This document shows, in pieces, positions 6,680 to 15,221 of a stretch of 45,344 nucleotides of DNA (position 1 is the stretch's first letter; the number at the start of each line of letters is the position of its first letter). This DNA comes from SIG701 sp045539595 (GTDB taxonomy: Bacteria > Bacillota > Clostridia > Oscillospirales > CAG-272): contig JAZQFQ010000039.1 of assembly GCA_045539595.1 (NCBI GenBank), positions 1 to 45,344 of the forward strand, written 5' to 3'. The position numbers and the translations under genes are program-made. The notes beneath the pieces are model-generated. The model made no database searches. It saw nothing but the letters and a program-made list of their open reading frames with translations, and was not told where the DNA came from.

Positions 6680-8056
6680 ATGGATTATCGCATTGAACAC
6701 GACTCCATGGGAGAAATGAAGGTTCCTGCCGATCGGTACTGGGCAGCGCAGACACAGCGCAGCCATGAGAATTTTGAGATCGGCGTGGGTATTGAGATTA
6801 TGCCCCGCGAGATCACCCGCGCTTTCGGTATTCTGAAAAAGGCGGCTGCTCTGGCAAACCATGCCCTGAAGCCCGAGAAGATGACCGAGGAAAAACTCGC
6901 TGCCATCACCGCGGCTTGTGATGAAGTGATTTCCGGTTCCCTGAACGACCACTTCCCGCTGGTTGTATGGCAGACCGGTTCCGGTACCCAGTCCAACATG
7001 AACGCAAACGAAGTCATCGCTAATCGCGGCAACGAGATCGCAGGCAAGAAGCTGCTGCATCCCAATGATGACATCAATATGAGCCAGTCCTCCAACGACA
7101 CCTTCCCCACCGCTATGCACATCTCCGCGGTGATCGCTCTGGAAGACAAGCTGATCCCCGCCGCTGAGATGCTGATCGCCACCTTCCGCCGTCTGGAGGA
7201 AGAGAACGAGGGCATCGTAAAGAGCGGACGCACCCATCTGCAGGATGCTACCCCCATCAAGTTCAGCCAGGAAATCAGCGGCTGGCGCTCCAGCCTGGAG
7301 CGTGACGTGGAGCTTTTGAAGCTGTCCGTAAAGCCTCTGCTTGAGTTGGCACTGGGCGGCACCGCCGTTGGTACCGGTCTGAACGCTCCCAAGGGATTTG
7401 ATACCCTGGTTGCCGAAAAAGTGACGGAGCTGACCGGCAAGAGTTTCGTTACCGCGCCCAACAAGTTCCACGCTCTGACCTCCAAGGATGAGCTGGTATT
7501 CGCACACGGTGCCATCAAGGCTCTGGCAGCGGACATGATGAAGATCGCCAACGACATCCGCTGGCTGGCCAGCGGTCCCCGCGACGGTCTGGGTGAAATC
7601 CACATTCCCGAGAACGAGCCCGGCTCTTCCATCATGCCCGGCAAGGTCAATCCCACCCAGTGTGAGGCTGTGACCATGGTGGCCGTACAGGTCATGGGCA
7701 ACGATGTGGCGGTAGGTATGGCCGCATCCCAGGGCAATTTTGAGCTCAACGTATTCATGCCCGTATGTATCTACAACTTCCTGCAGTCCGCACGTCTGTT
7801 GGCTGAGGCGATTGTTTCCTTCAACAACAACTGCGCTGTGGGCATCACCGCCAACCGGGAGAAGATGCACCACAATCTGCACAATTCCCTGATGCTGGTA
7901 ACAGCACTGAACCCCTATATCGGTTACGAAAATGCCGCGAAAACCGCAAAGAAGGCATTTAAAGATAACATCTCCCTGAAGGAAGCCTGCGTTGCTCTGG
8001 GCTTTTTGACGGAAGAAAAGTTTGATGAGGTATTCCATCCGGAGCAGATGGTCTGA
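6680..8056 (+). CDS. fumC: Class II fumarate hydratase
   Basis: The 458-residue cytoplasmic homotetrameric enzyme interconverts malate and fumarate without an iron-sulfur cluster. The fumarase/aspartase signature GSSIMPGKVNPTQ holds the catalytic loop Ser. Other family blocks are WQTGSGTQSNMNANEV, SQSSNDTFPTAMH and GRTHLQDATPIKFSQE; the latter two include the Ser-Asn and Thr-His substrate contacts of the class II enzymes. The length is standard. The family also contains aspartase, but WQTGSGTQSNMN and the adjacent malate dehydrogenase favour fumarase. The start has a perfect AAGGAG at 6667-6672, and the longer frame from 6629 lacks one. It converts Mdh product into the substrate of the FrdAB-like pair 6.5 kb downstream in the same operon. 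Confidence 0.95.
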   Translation: MDYRIEHDSMGEMKVPADRYWAAQTQRSHENFEIGVGIEIMPREITRAFGILKKAAALANHALKPEKMTEEKLAAITAACDEVISGSLNDHFPLVVWQTGSGTQSNMNANEVIANRGNEIAGKKLLHPNDDINMSQSSNDTFPTAMHISAVIALEDKLIPAAEMLIATFRRLEEENEGIVKSGRTHLQDATPIKFSQEISGWRSSLERDVELLKLSVKPLLELALGGTAVGTGLNAPKGFDTLVAEKVTELTGKSFVTAPNKFHALTSKDELVFAHGAIKALAADMMKIANDIRWLASGPRDGLGEIHIPENEPGSSIMPGKVNPTQCEAVTMVAVQVMGNDVAVGMAASQGNFELNVFMPVCIYNFLQSARLLAEAIVSFNNNCAVGITANREKMHHNLHNSLMLVTALNPYIGYENAAKTAKKAFKDNISLKEACVALGFLTEEKFDEVFHPEQMV

Positions 8057-8076
8057 CAGACAAGGAGGATCCCAGA

Positions 8077-8859
8077 ATGAAAGTCAGTTATTACCCCGGC
8101 TGTACCTTGAGAACCAAGGCAAAACAGCTCGACCTCTACGCTCGCAAGAGCGCCGAGGCTCTCGGCATCACCATGGAGGAGATTGAAAATTGGCAGTGCT
8201 GCGGCGGCGTGTTCTCCACCGCCAAGGATGAGATCGCTACCAAGCTGTCCTCCGTCCGTGCTCTGGCCGAGGCCGCCAAAAAGGAACAGATCCTGGTAAC
8301 GGTATGTTCCGCCTGCCACAACGTGATCAAGCAGACCAACCACGCTATGCAGAACGACGCGGATTTCGCCATGCACGTAAACCGCTACATGGCTCCCGAA
8401 TCCTATGACGGCTCTGCCCGCGTCCTCCACTATCTGGAGATGCTGCGGGACGTGGTCGGATTCGATACGCTGAAGGAGAAGGTTGTGAATCCCCTGAGCG
8501 GCAAAAAGATCGCCGCTTATTACGGATGCCTGCTTCTCCGTCCCGGTCAGACCATGCAGATGGATGATGTGGAAAATCCCACCATCCTGGAAGATTTCAT
8601 CCGCGCGCTGGGCGCGGAGCCGGTCATCTACGCACAGCGCAATGAGTGCTGCGGCGGTTATGTGGCCATGGAGGATCCTGCCTCCGCACAGAAGAAGAGC
8701 CAGAAGGTACTGGACAGCGCCGCATCCCACGGTGCGGAAATCGTAGTCACCGCTTGTCCTCTTTGCCGCTACAATCTGGAAAAGAACGGCGAGAGCGAGC
8801 TGCCTGTGGTGTACTTCACCGAACTGCTGGCTGAGGCGCTCGGCGTAAAGGAGGGCTGA
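8077..8859 (+). CDS. hdrB: HdrB-like subunit (two CCG domains)
   Basis: The protein has 260 residues and two CCG (DUF224) repeats: Cys9, Cys41-Cys42, Cys77-x2-Cys80 in the first, and Cys151, Cys191-Cys192, Cys227-x2-Cys230 in the second. In HdrB these ligate the paired non-cubane [4Fe-4S] clusters that cleave a heterodisulfide. It is soluble; no membrane segment is seen. It sits first in an HdrB-C-A-FlxD-C-B-A block, so it is the high-potential output of the bifurcating complex. In TfrB of methanogens this domain is fused to a fumarate-reductase iron-sulfur subunit; here the two are separate genes in one operon. The substrate may be a thiol/disulfide carrier or the FrdB-like protein directly. 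The ribosome site is AAGGAGG. Confidence 0.9.
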   Translation: MKVSYYPGCTLRTKAKQLDLYARKSAEALGITMEEIENWQCCGGVFSTAKDEIATKLSSVRALAEAAKKEQILVTVCSACHNVIKQTNHAMQNDADFAMHVNRYMAPESYDGSARVLHYLEMLRDVVGFDTLKEKVVNPLSGKKIAAYYGCLLLRPGQTMQMDDVENPTILEDFIRALGAEPVIYAQRNECCGGYVAMEDPASAQKKSQKVLDSAASHGAEIVVTACPLCRYNLEKNGESELPVVYFTELLAEALGVKEG

Positions 8860-8861
8860 TC

Positions 8862-9254
8862 ATGGAAAACAATACGAACCGTATGAAGGAGCAGATCCTT
8901 CGCACCAGCGGTGTAAATCCCCTGAAGTGCATGCGCTGCGGCAAATGCTCCGGCACCTGCCCCGCCTACGATGAGATGGAATACCATCCTCATGAGTTTG
9001 TTTATATGGTTGAGCGCGGTGATATTGAGCCGCTTCTGAAATCCGAATCCCTGTACAAGTGCCTGAGTTGCTTCGCCTGCGTGGACCGCTGTCCCCGCGA
9101 TGTGGAGCCCGCCAAGTTGGTGGAGGCCGTTCGTCTGATGGTGATCCGTCAGCAGGGCAAGAATCATCTGAAGCCGGATCAGATCCCCGAAATGCTGGAT
9201 GACGAGCTGCCTCAGCAGGCCATCGTCAGCGCACTCCGCAAATACGCCAAATAA
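8862..9254 (+). CDS. hdrC: HdrC-like ferredoxin subunit
   Basis: The protein has 130 residues and two [4Fe-4S] motifs, CMRCGKCSGTCP and CLSCFACVDRCP, with the spacer (HPHEFVYMVERGDIEPLL) typical of HdrC. It relays electrons between HdrA and HdrB. There is no membrane domain, unlike HdrE-linked systems. It begins two bases after the hdrB stop, so the two genes are translationally tight. Confidence 0.93.
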   Translation: MENNTNRMKEQILRTSGVNPLKCMRCGKCSGTCPAYDEMEYHPHEFVYMVERGDIEPLLKSESLYKCLSCFACVDRCPRDVEPAKLVEAVRLMVIRQQGKNHLKPDQIPEMLDDELPQQAIVSALRKYAK

Positions 9255-9268
9255 GAAAGGAAGTCACC

Positions 9269-11263
9269 ATGCAAAGAATTGGAGTATTCGTGTGCCATTG
9301 CGGTACCAACATCGCCGGCACAGTGGATGTGAAAGCCGTCGCCGAAGCGCTTCGCTATGAGCCCGGCGTGGTGGTATCCACCGAATATCAATATATGTGC
9401 TCGCAGGCAGGTCAGGATCTGATCCGCGAAGCCATCCGTGAGCATAAACTCACCGGTATCGTGGTCTGCTCCTGCTCCCCCCGTATGCACGAGGCCACCT
9501 TCCGCAAAACCGCTCAGTCCGCCGGACTGAATCCCTACATGGTGGAGATCGCCAACATCCGTGAGCAGTGCTCCTGGGTACATAAGGATATGGAGATCGG
9601 CACGGAAAAGGCTGTGATCCTCGGCCGTGCCGCCATTGCCAAGGTCAATCTCAACGCACCTCTCACCCCCGGTGAGACTCCCGTTACCAAGCGGGCTCTG
9701 GTCATCGGCGGCGGTATCGCCGGCATCCAGACCGCTCTGGATATCGCCGACGCCGGATTCCCGGTGGACATCGTGGAGACCAAGCCCACCATCGGCGGTA
9801 AGATGGCACAGCTGGACAAAACCTTCCCCACCCTGGACTGCGCCGCTTGTATTCTGACCCCGAAAATGGTGGAAGCCGCTCAGCATGAGAACATCCGTAT
9901 CCTCTCCTACAGCGAGGTACAGGATATCAAGGGATTTGTGGGCAACTTCACTGTACAGATCAAGAAGAAGGCCCGTTATGTCAAGGAAGACATCTGCACC
10001 GGATGCGGTCTGTGTACCGAAAAGTGCCCCCAGAAGAAGGTTCCCAACGAATTCAATCTGGAAATGGACAACCGCCGTGCCATTTACATCCCCTTCGCAC
10101 AGGCTGTGCCGAAGGTGGCTACCATTGATCCGAACTACTGCACCATGCTGAAGACCGGCAAGTGCGGTGTGTGCGCCAAGGTTTGTACCGCCAAGGCCAT
10201 CGACTACACCCAGAAGGATGAGATCATGGAAGAAAAGTACGGCGCTATCGTGGCCGCTACCGGCTTCAATCCCATCTCCATGAAGCCGTTTGACGAGTAT
10301 GCGTACAGCCAGTCCAAGGATGTCATCACCTCTCTCGAATTCGAGCGTCTGATGAACGCAGCCGGCCCCACCGGCGGTAAGCTGCTCCGTCCCTCCGACG
10401 GGAAGCATCCGCACACCATCGTATTCGTACAGTGCGTAGGCTCCCGCTGCAGTGCTCACGCCTCCAAGGGCAAGGAATACTGCTCCAAGATCTGCTGTAT
10501 GTACACAGCAAAGCACGCTATGCTGACCCGTGACAAGTACCCGGACACGGATGTATACGTATTCTATATCGACGTGCGTACCCCCGGTAAGAACTTCGAT
10601 GAGTTTTACCGCCGTGCCGTGGAGGAATACGGTGTACATTATGTAAAGGGCATGGTGGGCAAGGTTTCCCCCGAGGGCGACAAGCTGATGGTTCAGGCAT
10701 CTGATCTGCTGGCTGACAAGCAGCTGCATATCGAGGCCGATCTGGTGGTTCTGGCCGCCGCTATTGAGCCGGACAGATCCGCCCGTCCTCTGGCTACCCT
10801 TCTGACCGCCTCCATGGACACCAACGATTTCTTCACCGAGGCTCACCCGAAGCTCCGTCCCGTAGAATCCCCCACCGCCGGTGTATTCCTCTCCGGTGCG
10901 TGCCAGGGCCCCAAGGATATCCCCGAGACCGTTTCCCAGGCCGGCGCTGCCGCCGCCAAGGTTATCGGCCTTCTGGCCAAGGATAAACTGTTGGGCAACC
11001 CCTGCGTGGCCGGCTCCAACGAATGGATGTGCAACGGCTGCTCCTCCTGTGAGAGAGTTTGTCCCTACGGCGCTATCACCTATGTTACGAAAGAATTCCG
11101 TATGCCCGATCGCACCACTGCCCTCCGCCGCGTAGCGCAAGTCAATGAAGCGGTATGTCAGGGATGCGGTGCTTGTACCGTCGCCTGCCCCTCCGGCGCG
11201 ATGGATCTGAAGGGCTTTGCCAGCAGCCAGATTATGGCGGAGGTAGATGCAATATGCAAATGA
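9269..11263 (+). CDS. hdrA: HdrA-like FAD-containing electron-bifurcating subunit
   Basis: The protein has 664 residues. The N-terminal HdrA domain (VFVCHCGTNIAG ... YMCSQAGQ ... VVCSCSPRMHE) carries the Cys set for its own [4Fe-4S] cluster. The FAD-binding Rossmann motif is VIGGGIAGIQTALDIADAG (~residues 147-165), followed by the family's TLDCAACILTPKM. Ferredoxin motifs lie at CTGCGLCTEKCP and CGVCAKVC in the insert, and a C-terminal pair, CNGCSSCERVCP and CQGCGACTVACP, completes the full-length architecture. In characterised Hdr complexes this FAD splits electron pairs between ferredoxin and the HdrB site. The ribosome site is AAAGGAAG. Length and motifs show no truncation. Confidence 0.95.
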   Translation: MQRIGVFVCHCGTNIAGTVDVKAVAEALRYEPGVVVSTEYQYMCSQAGQDLIREAIREHKLTGIVVCSCSPRMHEATFRKTAQSAGLNPYMVEIANIREQCSWVHKDMEIGTEKAVILGRAAIAKVNLNAPLTPGETPVTKRALVIGGGIAGIQTALDIADAGFPVDIVETKPTIGGKMAQLDKTFPTLDCAACILTPKMVEAAQHENIRILSYSEVQDIKGFVGNFTVQIKKKARYVKEDICTGCGLCTEKCPQKKVPNEFNLEMDNRRAIYIPFAQAVPKVATIDPNYCTMLKTGKCGVCAKVCTAKAIDYTQKDEIMEEKYGAIVAATGFNPISMKPFDEYAYSQSKDVITSLEFERLMNAAGPTGGKLLRPSDGKHPHTIVFVQCVGSRCSAHASKGKEYCSKICCMYTAKHAMLTRDKYPDTDVYVFYIDVRTPGKNFDEFYRRAVEEYGVHYVKGMVGKVSPEGDKLMVQASDLLADKQLHIEADLVVLAAAIEPDRSARPLATLLTASMDTNDFFTEAHPKLRPVESPTAGVFLSGACQGPKDIPETVSQAGAAAAKVIGLLAKDKLLGNPCVAGSNEWMCNGCSSCERVCPYGAITYVTKEFRMPDRTTALRRVAQVNEAVCQGCGACTVACPSGAMDLKGFASSQIMAEVDAICK

Positions 11264-11688
11264 CCGAATATAAACCGAAAATCGTTGCCTTCTGCTGCAA
11301 CTGGTGTTCCTACGCCGGTGCGGACCTGGCGGGCAACAACCGACTGAATTACCCCGCGGAGGTTAAGATCATCCGCGTTCCCTGCTCCTGCCGTGTAAAT
11401 CCCATGTTCATCCTCCGCGCCTTCCAGCGCGGTGCGGATGGCGTAATCCTGTGCGGATGCCATCCCGGCGACTGCCACTACACCTCGGGTAACTACTACA
11501 CCCGCCGCCGTATGGCCCTGCTCTTCTCTATGCTGAACTTCCTCGGCATCGAGAAGGAGCGTACCCGCGTTGAGTGGGTATCCGCTGCTGAGGGCGCCAA
11601 GTTCGCTGCTACCATGAATGATTTCGTGGCGCAAGTGGCCGCTCTGGGCGAAAACAAGAGATTGGAGGATCTACGATGCAAAAAGTAA
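11254..11688 (+). CDS. flxD: FlxD/MvhD-like [2Fe-2S] linker subunit
   Basis: The protein has 144 residues. Conserved Cys pairs FCCNWCSYAGADLAG, VPCSCRVNP and CGCHPGDCHY match MvhD/FlxD, which passes electrons from the hydrogenase or NADH module to HdrA. The start at 11254 overlaps the hdrA end by 10 bases and follows GGAGG (GCGGAGGTAG), which rejects the longer frame from 11155. With no hydrogenase large subunit nearby and a FlxA-like flavoprotein downstream, the donor is expected to be NAD(P)H rather than H2. Confidence 0.93.
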   Translation: MQMTEYKPKIVAFCCNWCSYAGADLAGNNRLNYPAEVKIIRVPCSCRVNPMFILRAFQRGADGVILCGCHPGDCHYTSGNYYTRRRMALLFSMLNFLGIEKERTRVEWVSAAEGAKFAATMNDFVAQVAALGENKRLEDLRCKK

Positions 11689-12671
11689 CTCGTGAGATTC
11701 TGCTCGCCAAGGCTGCAGAACTGCTGAATGCCGGCACGGTGAACCGTGTTCTCGGCTGGAAAGCAGGTGAATTCACCTACGACGTAACCCCCGCTGTGTT
11801 CACCACGGCGGCAGAGTTGGAGAAGGATTTTGTGTACGGCCCCTTTTCTGGCGCCAACTTCTCCAAGTATCTCGTAAAAGAGACACGCAAGGATGAGGGA
11901 AAGGTTCTCGTTTTCCTGAAGCCCTGCGATACATACAGCTTCAATCAGCTTCTGAGTGAGCACCGCTTCGATCGCGAGCGCGTTTACGCGGTGGGCATCC
12001 CCTGCGATGGCATGGCGGATATTCAGCGCATCAAGGCGCAGGCCGGCGACGGCATCACCGGCGTGGAATGCGATGGGGATAACCTGATCGTTCACACCCT
12101 GTACGACGGTGACAAGACCCTGGCTATGGCAGACTGCCTGGCTGAGCGCTGTGTCAACTGCAAGAGCAAGAAGCACGTGGCCTATGACGAGCTGCTGGGT
12201 GAGGACGGTGAGGTCATCGACAGCCACCGCTTCGATGAGGTGGAAAAGCTGGAGAAGATGACGGAGGACGAGCGCTTTGCCTTCTGGCAGAACGAATTGT
12301 CCCGCTGCATCCGCTGCAACGCGTGCCGCGATGTATGCCCCGCCTGCACCTGCGAAAAGTGCGTATTCGGCAATCCCGAATCCGGTGTGGAAAATAAGGC
12401 TATCGCCGACAGCTTTGAGGAGAAGATGTTCCATGTGATCCGCGCGTTCCATGTGGCCGGACGCTGCACCGACTGCGGTGAGTGCTCCCGCGTTTGCCCC
12501 CAGAACATTCCTCTCCATCTGCTCAACCGCAAGTTTATCCGCGACATCAACAATTTTTATGACGACTATCAGGCCGGCGCCGAGGTTGGCCAGAGAGCGC
12601 CTCTTGTGAACTACAAGCAGGAAGATCTGGAACCCTCCGAGGCTGTGGAAAGGAGCTGCGATCATGCGTAA
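11676..12671 (+). CDS. flxC: FlxC-like dicluster iron-sulfur subunit
   Basis: The protein has 331 residues and is related to sulfhydrogenase beta-type subunits. The N-terminal ~200 residues carry VFLKPCDTYSFNQLL and CVNCKSKKH; the C-terminal part carries two [4Fe-4S] motifs, CIRCNACRDVCPACTC and CTDCGECSRVCP. It overlaps flxD by 13 bases and flxB by 8, implying coupled translation and stoichiometric assembly. It wires FlxA to FlxD in the FlxABCD scheme. Which of the two beta-like subunits is B and which is C is assigned by order relative to flxD only. Confidence 0.85.
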   Translation: MQKVTREILLAKAAELLNAGTVNRVLGWKAGEFTYDVTPAVFTTAAELEKDFVYGPFSGANFSKYLVKETRKDEGKVLVFLKPCDTYSFNQLLSEHRFDRERVYAVGIPCDGMADIQRIKAQAGDGITGVECDGDNLIVHTLYDGDKTLAMADCLAERCVNCKSKKHVAYDELLGEDGEVIDSHRFDEVEKLEKMTEDERFAFWQNELSRCIRCNACRDVCPACTCEKCVFGNPESGVENKAIADSFEEKMFHVIRAFHVAGRCTDCGECSRVCPQNIPLHLLNRKFIRDINNFYDDYQAGAEVGQRAPLVNYKQEDLEPSEAVERSCDHA

Positions 12672-13686
12672 ATGTTCTCTCACCAATCTGGACGCGCTCC
12701 TGCGTACCATGGCGGACACCGCCACCGTATATCTGCCCGTTGACGGAAGTGACGGCCGTGCCCACTTCACAAAGTGGGAAGACGGCGTGAAGATGAGCGA
12801 GGCGCTGAACACCGTTCGCTCTGCAAAAGATTTCTTCTTCCCCCAGACCGAGAATCTGGTGGATTTCAAGGTGGAAGGCAAGACGATCGAGATCATCGAC
12901 ACCCGTGAGGAGTGCGAGGACTTCGTGATCTTCGGTGTACGCGCTTGCGACGTAAGAAGTTTTGAGATCCTGGACCGTGTTTTCCTGGCCGATCCCGTTG
13001 ACACCTACTACAAAAACCGCCGCGAGCACGGCATCATCGTTTCCATGGCTTGCACCAGACCCTCCGAGACCTGCTTCTGCCGCACCTTCGGCATCGATGC
13101 GGCCGCTCCCAGCGGTGACATCGTGTGCTATAAGACGGAGGATGCACTGTATCTGGATGCCCTCACCGAAAAGGGTCAGGCACTGCTTGCCAAGCTGGAA
13201 TCTCTCACCGAGGAATGTGACACCGCTGCGGTGGATGCACAGAAGGATCTGATCCGTGAGCGCATGGACAAATTGCCTCTGGCGGATCTGACGGCGGATG
13301 CCTTCGGCGGCGACAAACTGGATACCTTCTTCAACGCACCCGAGTGGAAAGAGCTTTCCGCCACCTGTCTGGGCTGCGGCACCTGCACTTTCGTTTGCCC
13401 CACCTGCCAGTGCTACGACATCAAGGATTTCAAGACCAACAAGGGCGTGCAGCGTTTCCGCTGCTGGGACTCCTGCATGTATTCCGACTTCACGAAGATG
13501 GCTCACGGAAACAACCGTAATTCTCAGCTGGAGCGTTTCCGCCAGAGATTTATGCACAAGCTGGTATACTTCCCTGCCAACAACGAAGGAATCTTCGGCT
13601 GCGTAGGCTGCGGACGCTGCCTGTCCCGCTGCCCCATCTCTATGAATATCGTTAAAGTTATGAAAAAATTAGGAGGGAATGCGTAA
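12664..13686 (+). CDS. flxB: FlxB-like dicluster iron-sulfur subunit
   Basis: The protein has 340 residues and is a paralogue of the preceding gene, of the 4Fe-4S dicluster sulfhydrogenase/anaerobic sulfite reductase A type. Seen: VRACDVRSFEILDRVF, the SMACTRPSETCFCRTFG block, and C-terminal CLGCGTCTFVCPTCQC and CVGCGRCLSRCP. In this family it binds iron-sulfur clusters next to the NAD(P)H-oxidising flavoprotein, which is encoded next. Its stop shares bases with the following start (TAATG). Confidence 0.88.
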   Translation: MRKCSLTNLDALLRTMADTATVYLPVDGSDGRAHFTKWEDGVKMSEALNTVRSAKDFFFPQTENLVDFKVEGKTIEIIDTREECEDFVIFGVRACDVRSFEILDRVFLADPVDTYYKNRREHGIIVSMACTRPSETCFCRTFGIDAAAPSGDIVCYKTEDALYLDALTEKGQALLAKLESLTEECDTAAVDAQKDLIRERMDKLPLADLTADAFGGDKLDTFFNAPEWKELSATCLGCGTCTFVCPTCQCYDIKDFKTNKGVQRFRCWDSCMYSDFTKMAHGNNRNSQLERFRQRFMHKLVYFPANNEGIFGCVGCGRCLSRCPISMNIVKVMKKLGGNA

Positions 13687-14513
13687 TGAACACCGAGGCT
13701 TTGATTCCCGTTGTCGGCGTTATCACCGACATACGCATCGATACCCCCGACATTAAGACCTTCCGCGTTGTCACCCCCGACGGCAAGAAGGCGTTTGACC
13801 ACAAACCCGGTCAGTGCGCTATGCTCTCCATCCCCGGCGTGGGCGAGGCTATGTTCTCCATCACATCCTCCCCCACAAACACCGAGTACATGGAGTTCTC
13901 CATCAAGAAATGCGGATGCGTTACCGAGTGGCTTCACGCCGCTGAGGTCGGTCAGCAGATCACCATCCGGGGCCCATACGGCAATCCCTTTCCCGTGGAC
14001 GATGCGTTTGCGGGCAAAAACATGCTCTTTATCGCCGGCGGCGTCGGTCTTGCTCCCCTTCGCTCCGTGATCAACTACGTAAGACATTACCGCGATCGCT
14101 ATGGCAAGGTCGACATTGTTTACGGTTCGAGAAGCAAAGACGATCTTCTGGATTACGATGAGATCCTCCATGAATGGATGACCGACGACGGCATTGACGT
14201 TCACCTCACCATCGACCGTGAGCAGGAGGGCTGGGACGGACACGTTGGATTCGTTCCGAACTACGTCAAGGAGCTTGGCTTCGATACCGACAAGGTAGCG
14301 GTTCTCTGCGGACCTCCCATTATGATAAAGTTCACTCTGGCAGGACTTCAGGAGCTCGGATTTGATAAAACGCAGGTTTACACAACACTTGAGCTTCGTA
14401 TGAAATGCGGAATCGGCAAGTGCGGACGCTGCAACGTCGGTTCGAAGTATGTCTGCAAGGACGGTCCCGTTTTCCGTTGCGACGAACTTGATGAGTTGCC
14501 GGACGAATATTGA
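13686..14513 (+). CDS. flxA: FlxA-like FAD/NAD(P)H-oxidising subunit
   Basis: The protein has 275 residues of the ferredoxin-NADP reductase-like/sulfhydrogenase gamma type. The FAD part includes PGQCAMLSIPGVGEAMFSI, the NAD(P)-binding loop is FIAGGVGLAPLRSV, and a C-terminal [2Fe-2S] set is CGIGKCGRC ... VCKDGPVF. It would oxidise NADH (or NADPH; not decidable by eye) and feed electrons through FlxBCD to HdrA. It is close in type to pyrK/dihydroorotate electron-transfer subunits, but the neighbours make the Flx role clear. Confidence 0.9.
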   Translation: MNTEALIPVVGVITDIRIDTPDIKTFRVVTPDGKKAFDHKPGQCAMLSIPGVGEAMFSITSSPTNTEYMEFSIKKCGCVTEWLHAAEVGQQITIRGPYGNPFPVDDAFAGKNMLFIAGGVGLAPLRSVINYVRHYRDRYGKVDIVYGSRSKDDLLDYDEILHEWMTDDGIDVHLTIDREQEGWDGHVGFVPNYVKELGFDTDKVAVLCGPPIMIKFTLAGLQELGFDKTQVYTTLELRMKCGIGKCGRCNVGSKYVCKDGPVFRCDELDELPDEY

Positions 14514-14534
14514 TAGACTGAAAGGAAACAAACA

Positions 14535-15209
14535 ATGGAATCAATGGTTACTATTTACCTGTTTGGTAAGAAATATGAAGTGCCGGAAAATCTGACGATT
14601 ATGTGCGCTATGGAATACTGCGGCTATCAGCTGGTTCGCGGATGCGGATGCCGCAACGGTTTCTGCGGTGCCTGTGCAACGATCTACCGCATCAAGGGCG
14701 ACCGTGAACTGAAGGCCTGCCTGGCTTGCCAGACCAAGGTACAGAACGATATGTACATCGCCACCCTACCCTTCTTCCCGCTGGTGAAGGCAGTATACGA
14801 TGTGGAGAAAATCCCCACCACCGAGCAGGTTATGATGCAGCTGTATCCCGAAATCTACGCCTGCATCGGATGCAACGCCTGCACCAAGGCCTGCACCCAG
14901 GAACTCAACGTTATGCAGTACATCGCATACGCACAGCGCGGCGAGTTTGAGAAGTGTGCAGAGGAATCCTTTGACTGCGTTATGTGCGGTGTTTGCTCCT
15001 CCCGTTGCCCTGCCGGTATCTCTCATCCTCAGGTGGCTATGCTGGCTCGCCGTATTACCGGTAAGTATCTGGCTCCCAAGACCGAACATCTGGAAGATCG
15101 TGTCCGCGAGATCAAAAACGGCACCTTCGAGGAGCTTCTGTCCAATCTGATGCAGAAGCCCATCTCCGAGATGAAAGAACTTTACAACAACCGCGAGATC
15201 GAGAAATAA
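14535..15209 (+). CDS. frdB: Soluble fumarate-reductase-type iron-sulfur subunit
   Basis: The protein has 224 residues. The N-terminal ferredoxin-like domain carries GCGCRNGFCGAC and a downstream CLAC, the ligand set of a [2Fe-2S] cluster. Two further Cys groups, CIGCNACTKACTQ and CVMCGVCSSRCPAG, form cubane clusters. This is the SdhB/FrdB and TfrB N-terminal plan, but it has no C-terminal CCG domains; those are supplied by hdrB. A helical tail ends at Lys224. It follows flxA by 21 bases with GAAAGGAA before the ATG. No membrane anchor subunit (FrdC/D) is in the operon, so electrons should not come from quinol. Confidence 0.88.
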   Translation: MESMVTIYLFGKKYEVPENLTIMCAMEYCGYQLVRGCGCRNGFCGACATIYRIKGDRELKACLACQTKVQNDMYIATLPFFPLVKAVYDVEKIPTTEQVMMQLYPEIYACIGCNACTKACTQELNVMQYIAYAQRGEFEKCAEESFDCVMCGVCSSRCPAGISHPQVAMLARRITGKYLAPKTEHLEDRVREIKNGTFEELLSNLMQKPISEMKELYNNREIEK

Positions 15210-15221
15210 GGAGGGACATCC

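Noticed and set aside
9212..11140. A 642-codon open frame on the minus strand
   Set aside because: It is antisense to hdrA, with Gly/His-rich low-complexity content and no ribosome site or recognisable domain.
11254..14513. A NiFe-hydrogenase-linked Mvh-Hdr complex
   Set aside because: No hydrogenase large or small subunit with its Cys motifs is in the operon; the FlxA-like FAD/NAD(P)H subunit points to a pyridine nucleotide donor.
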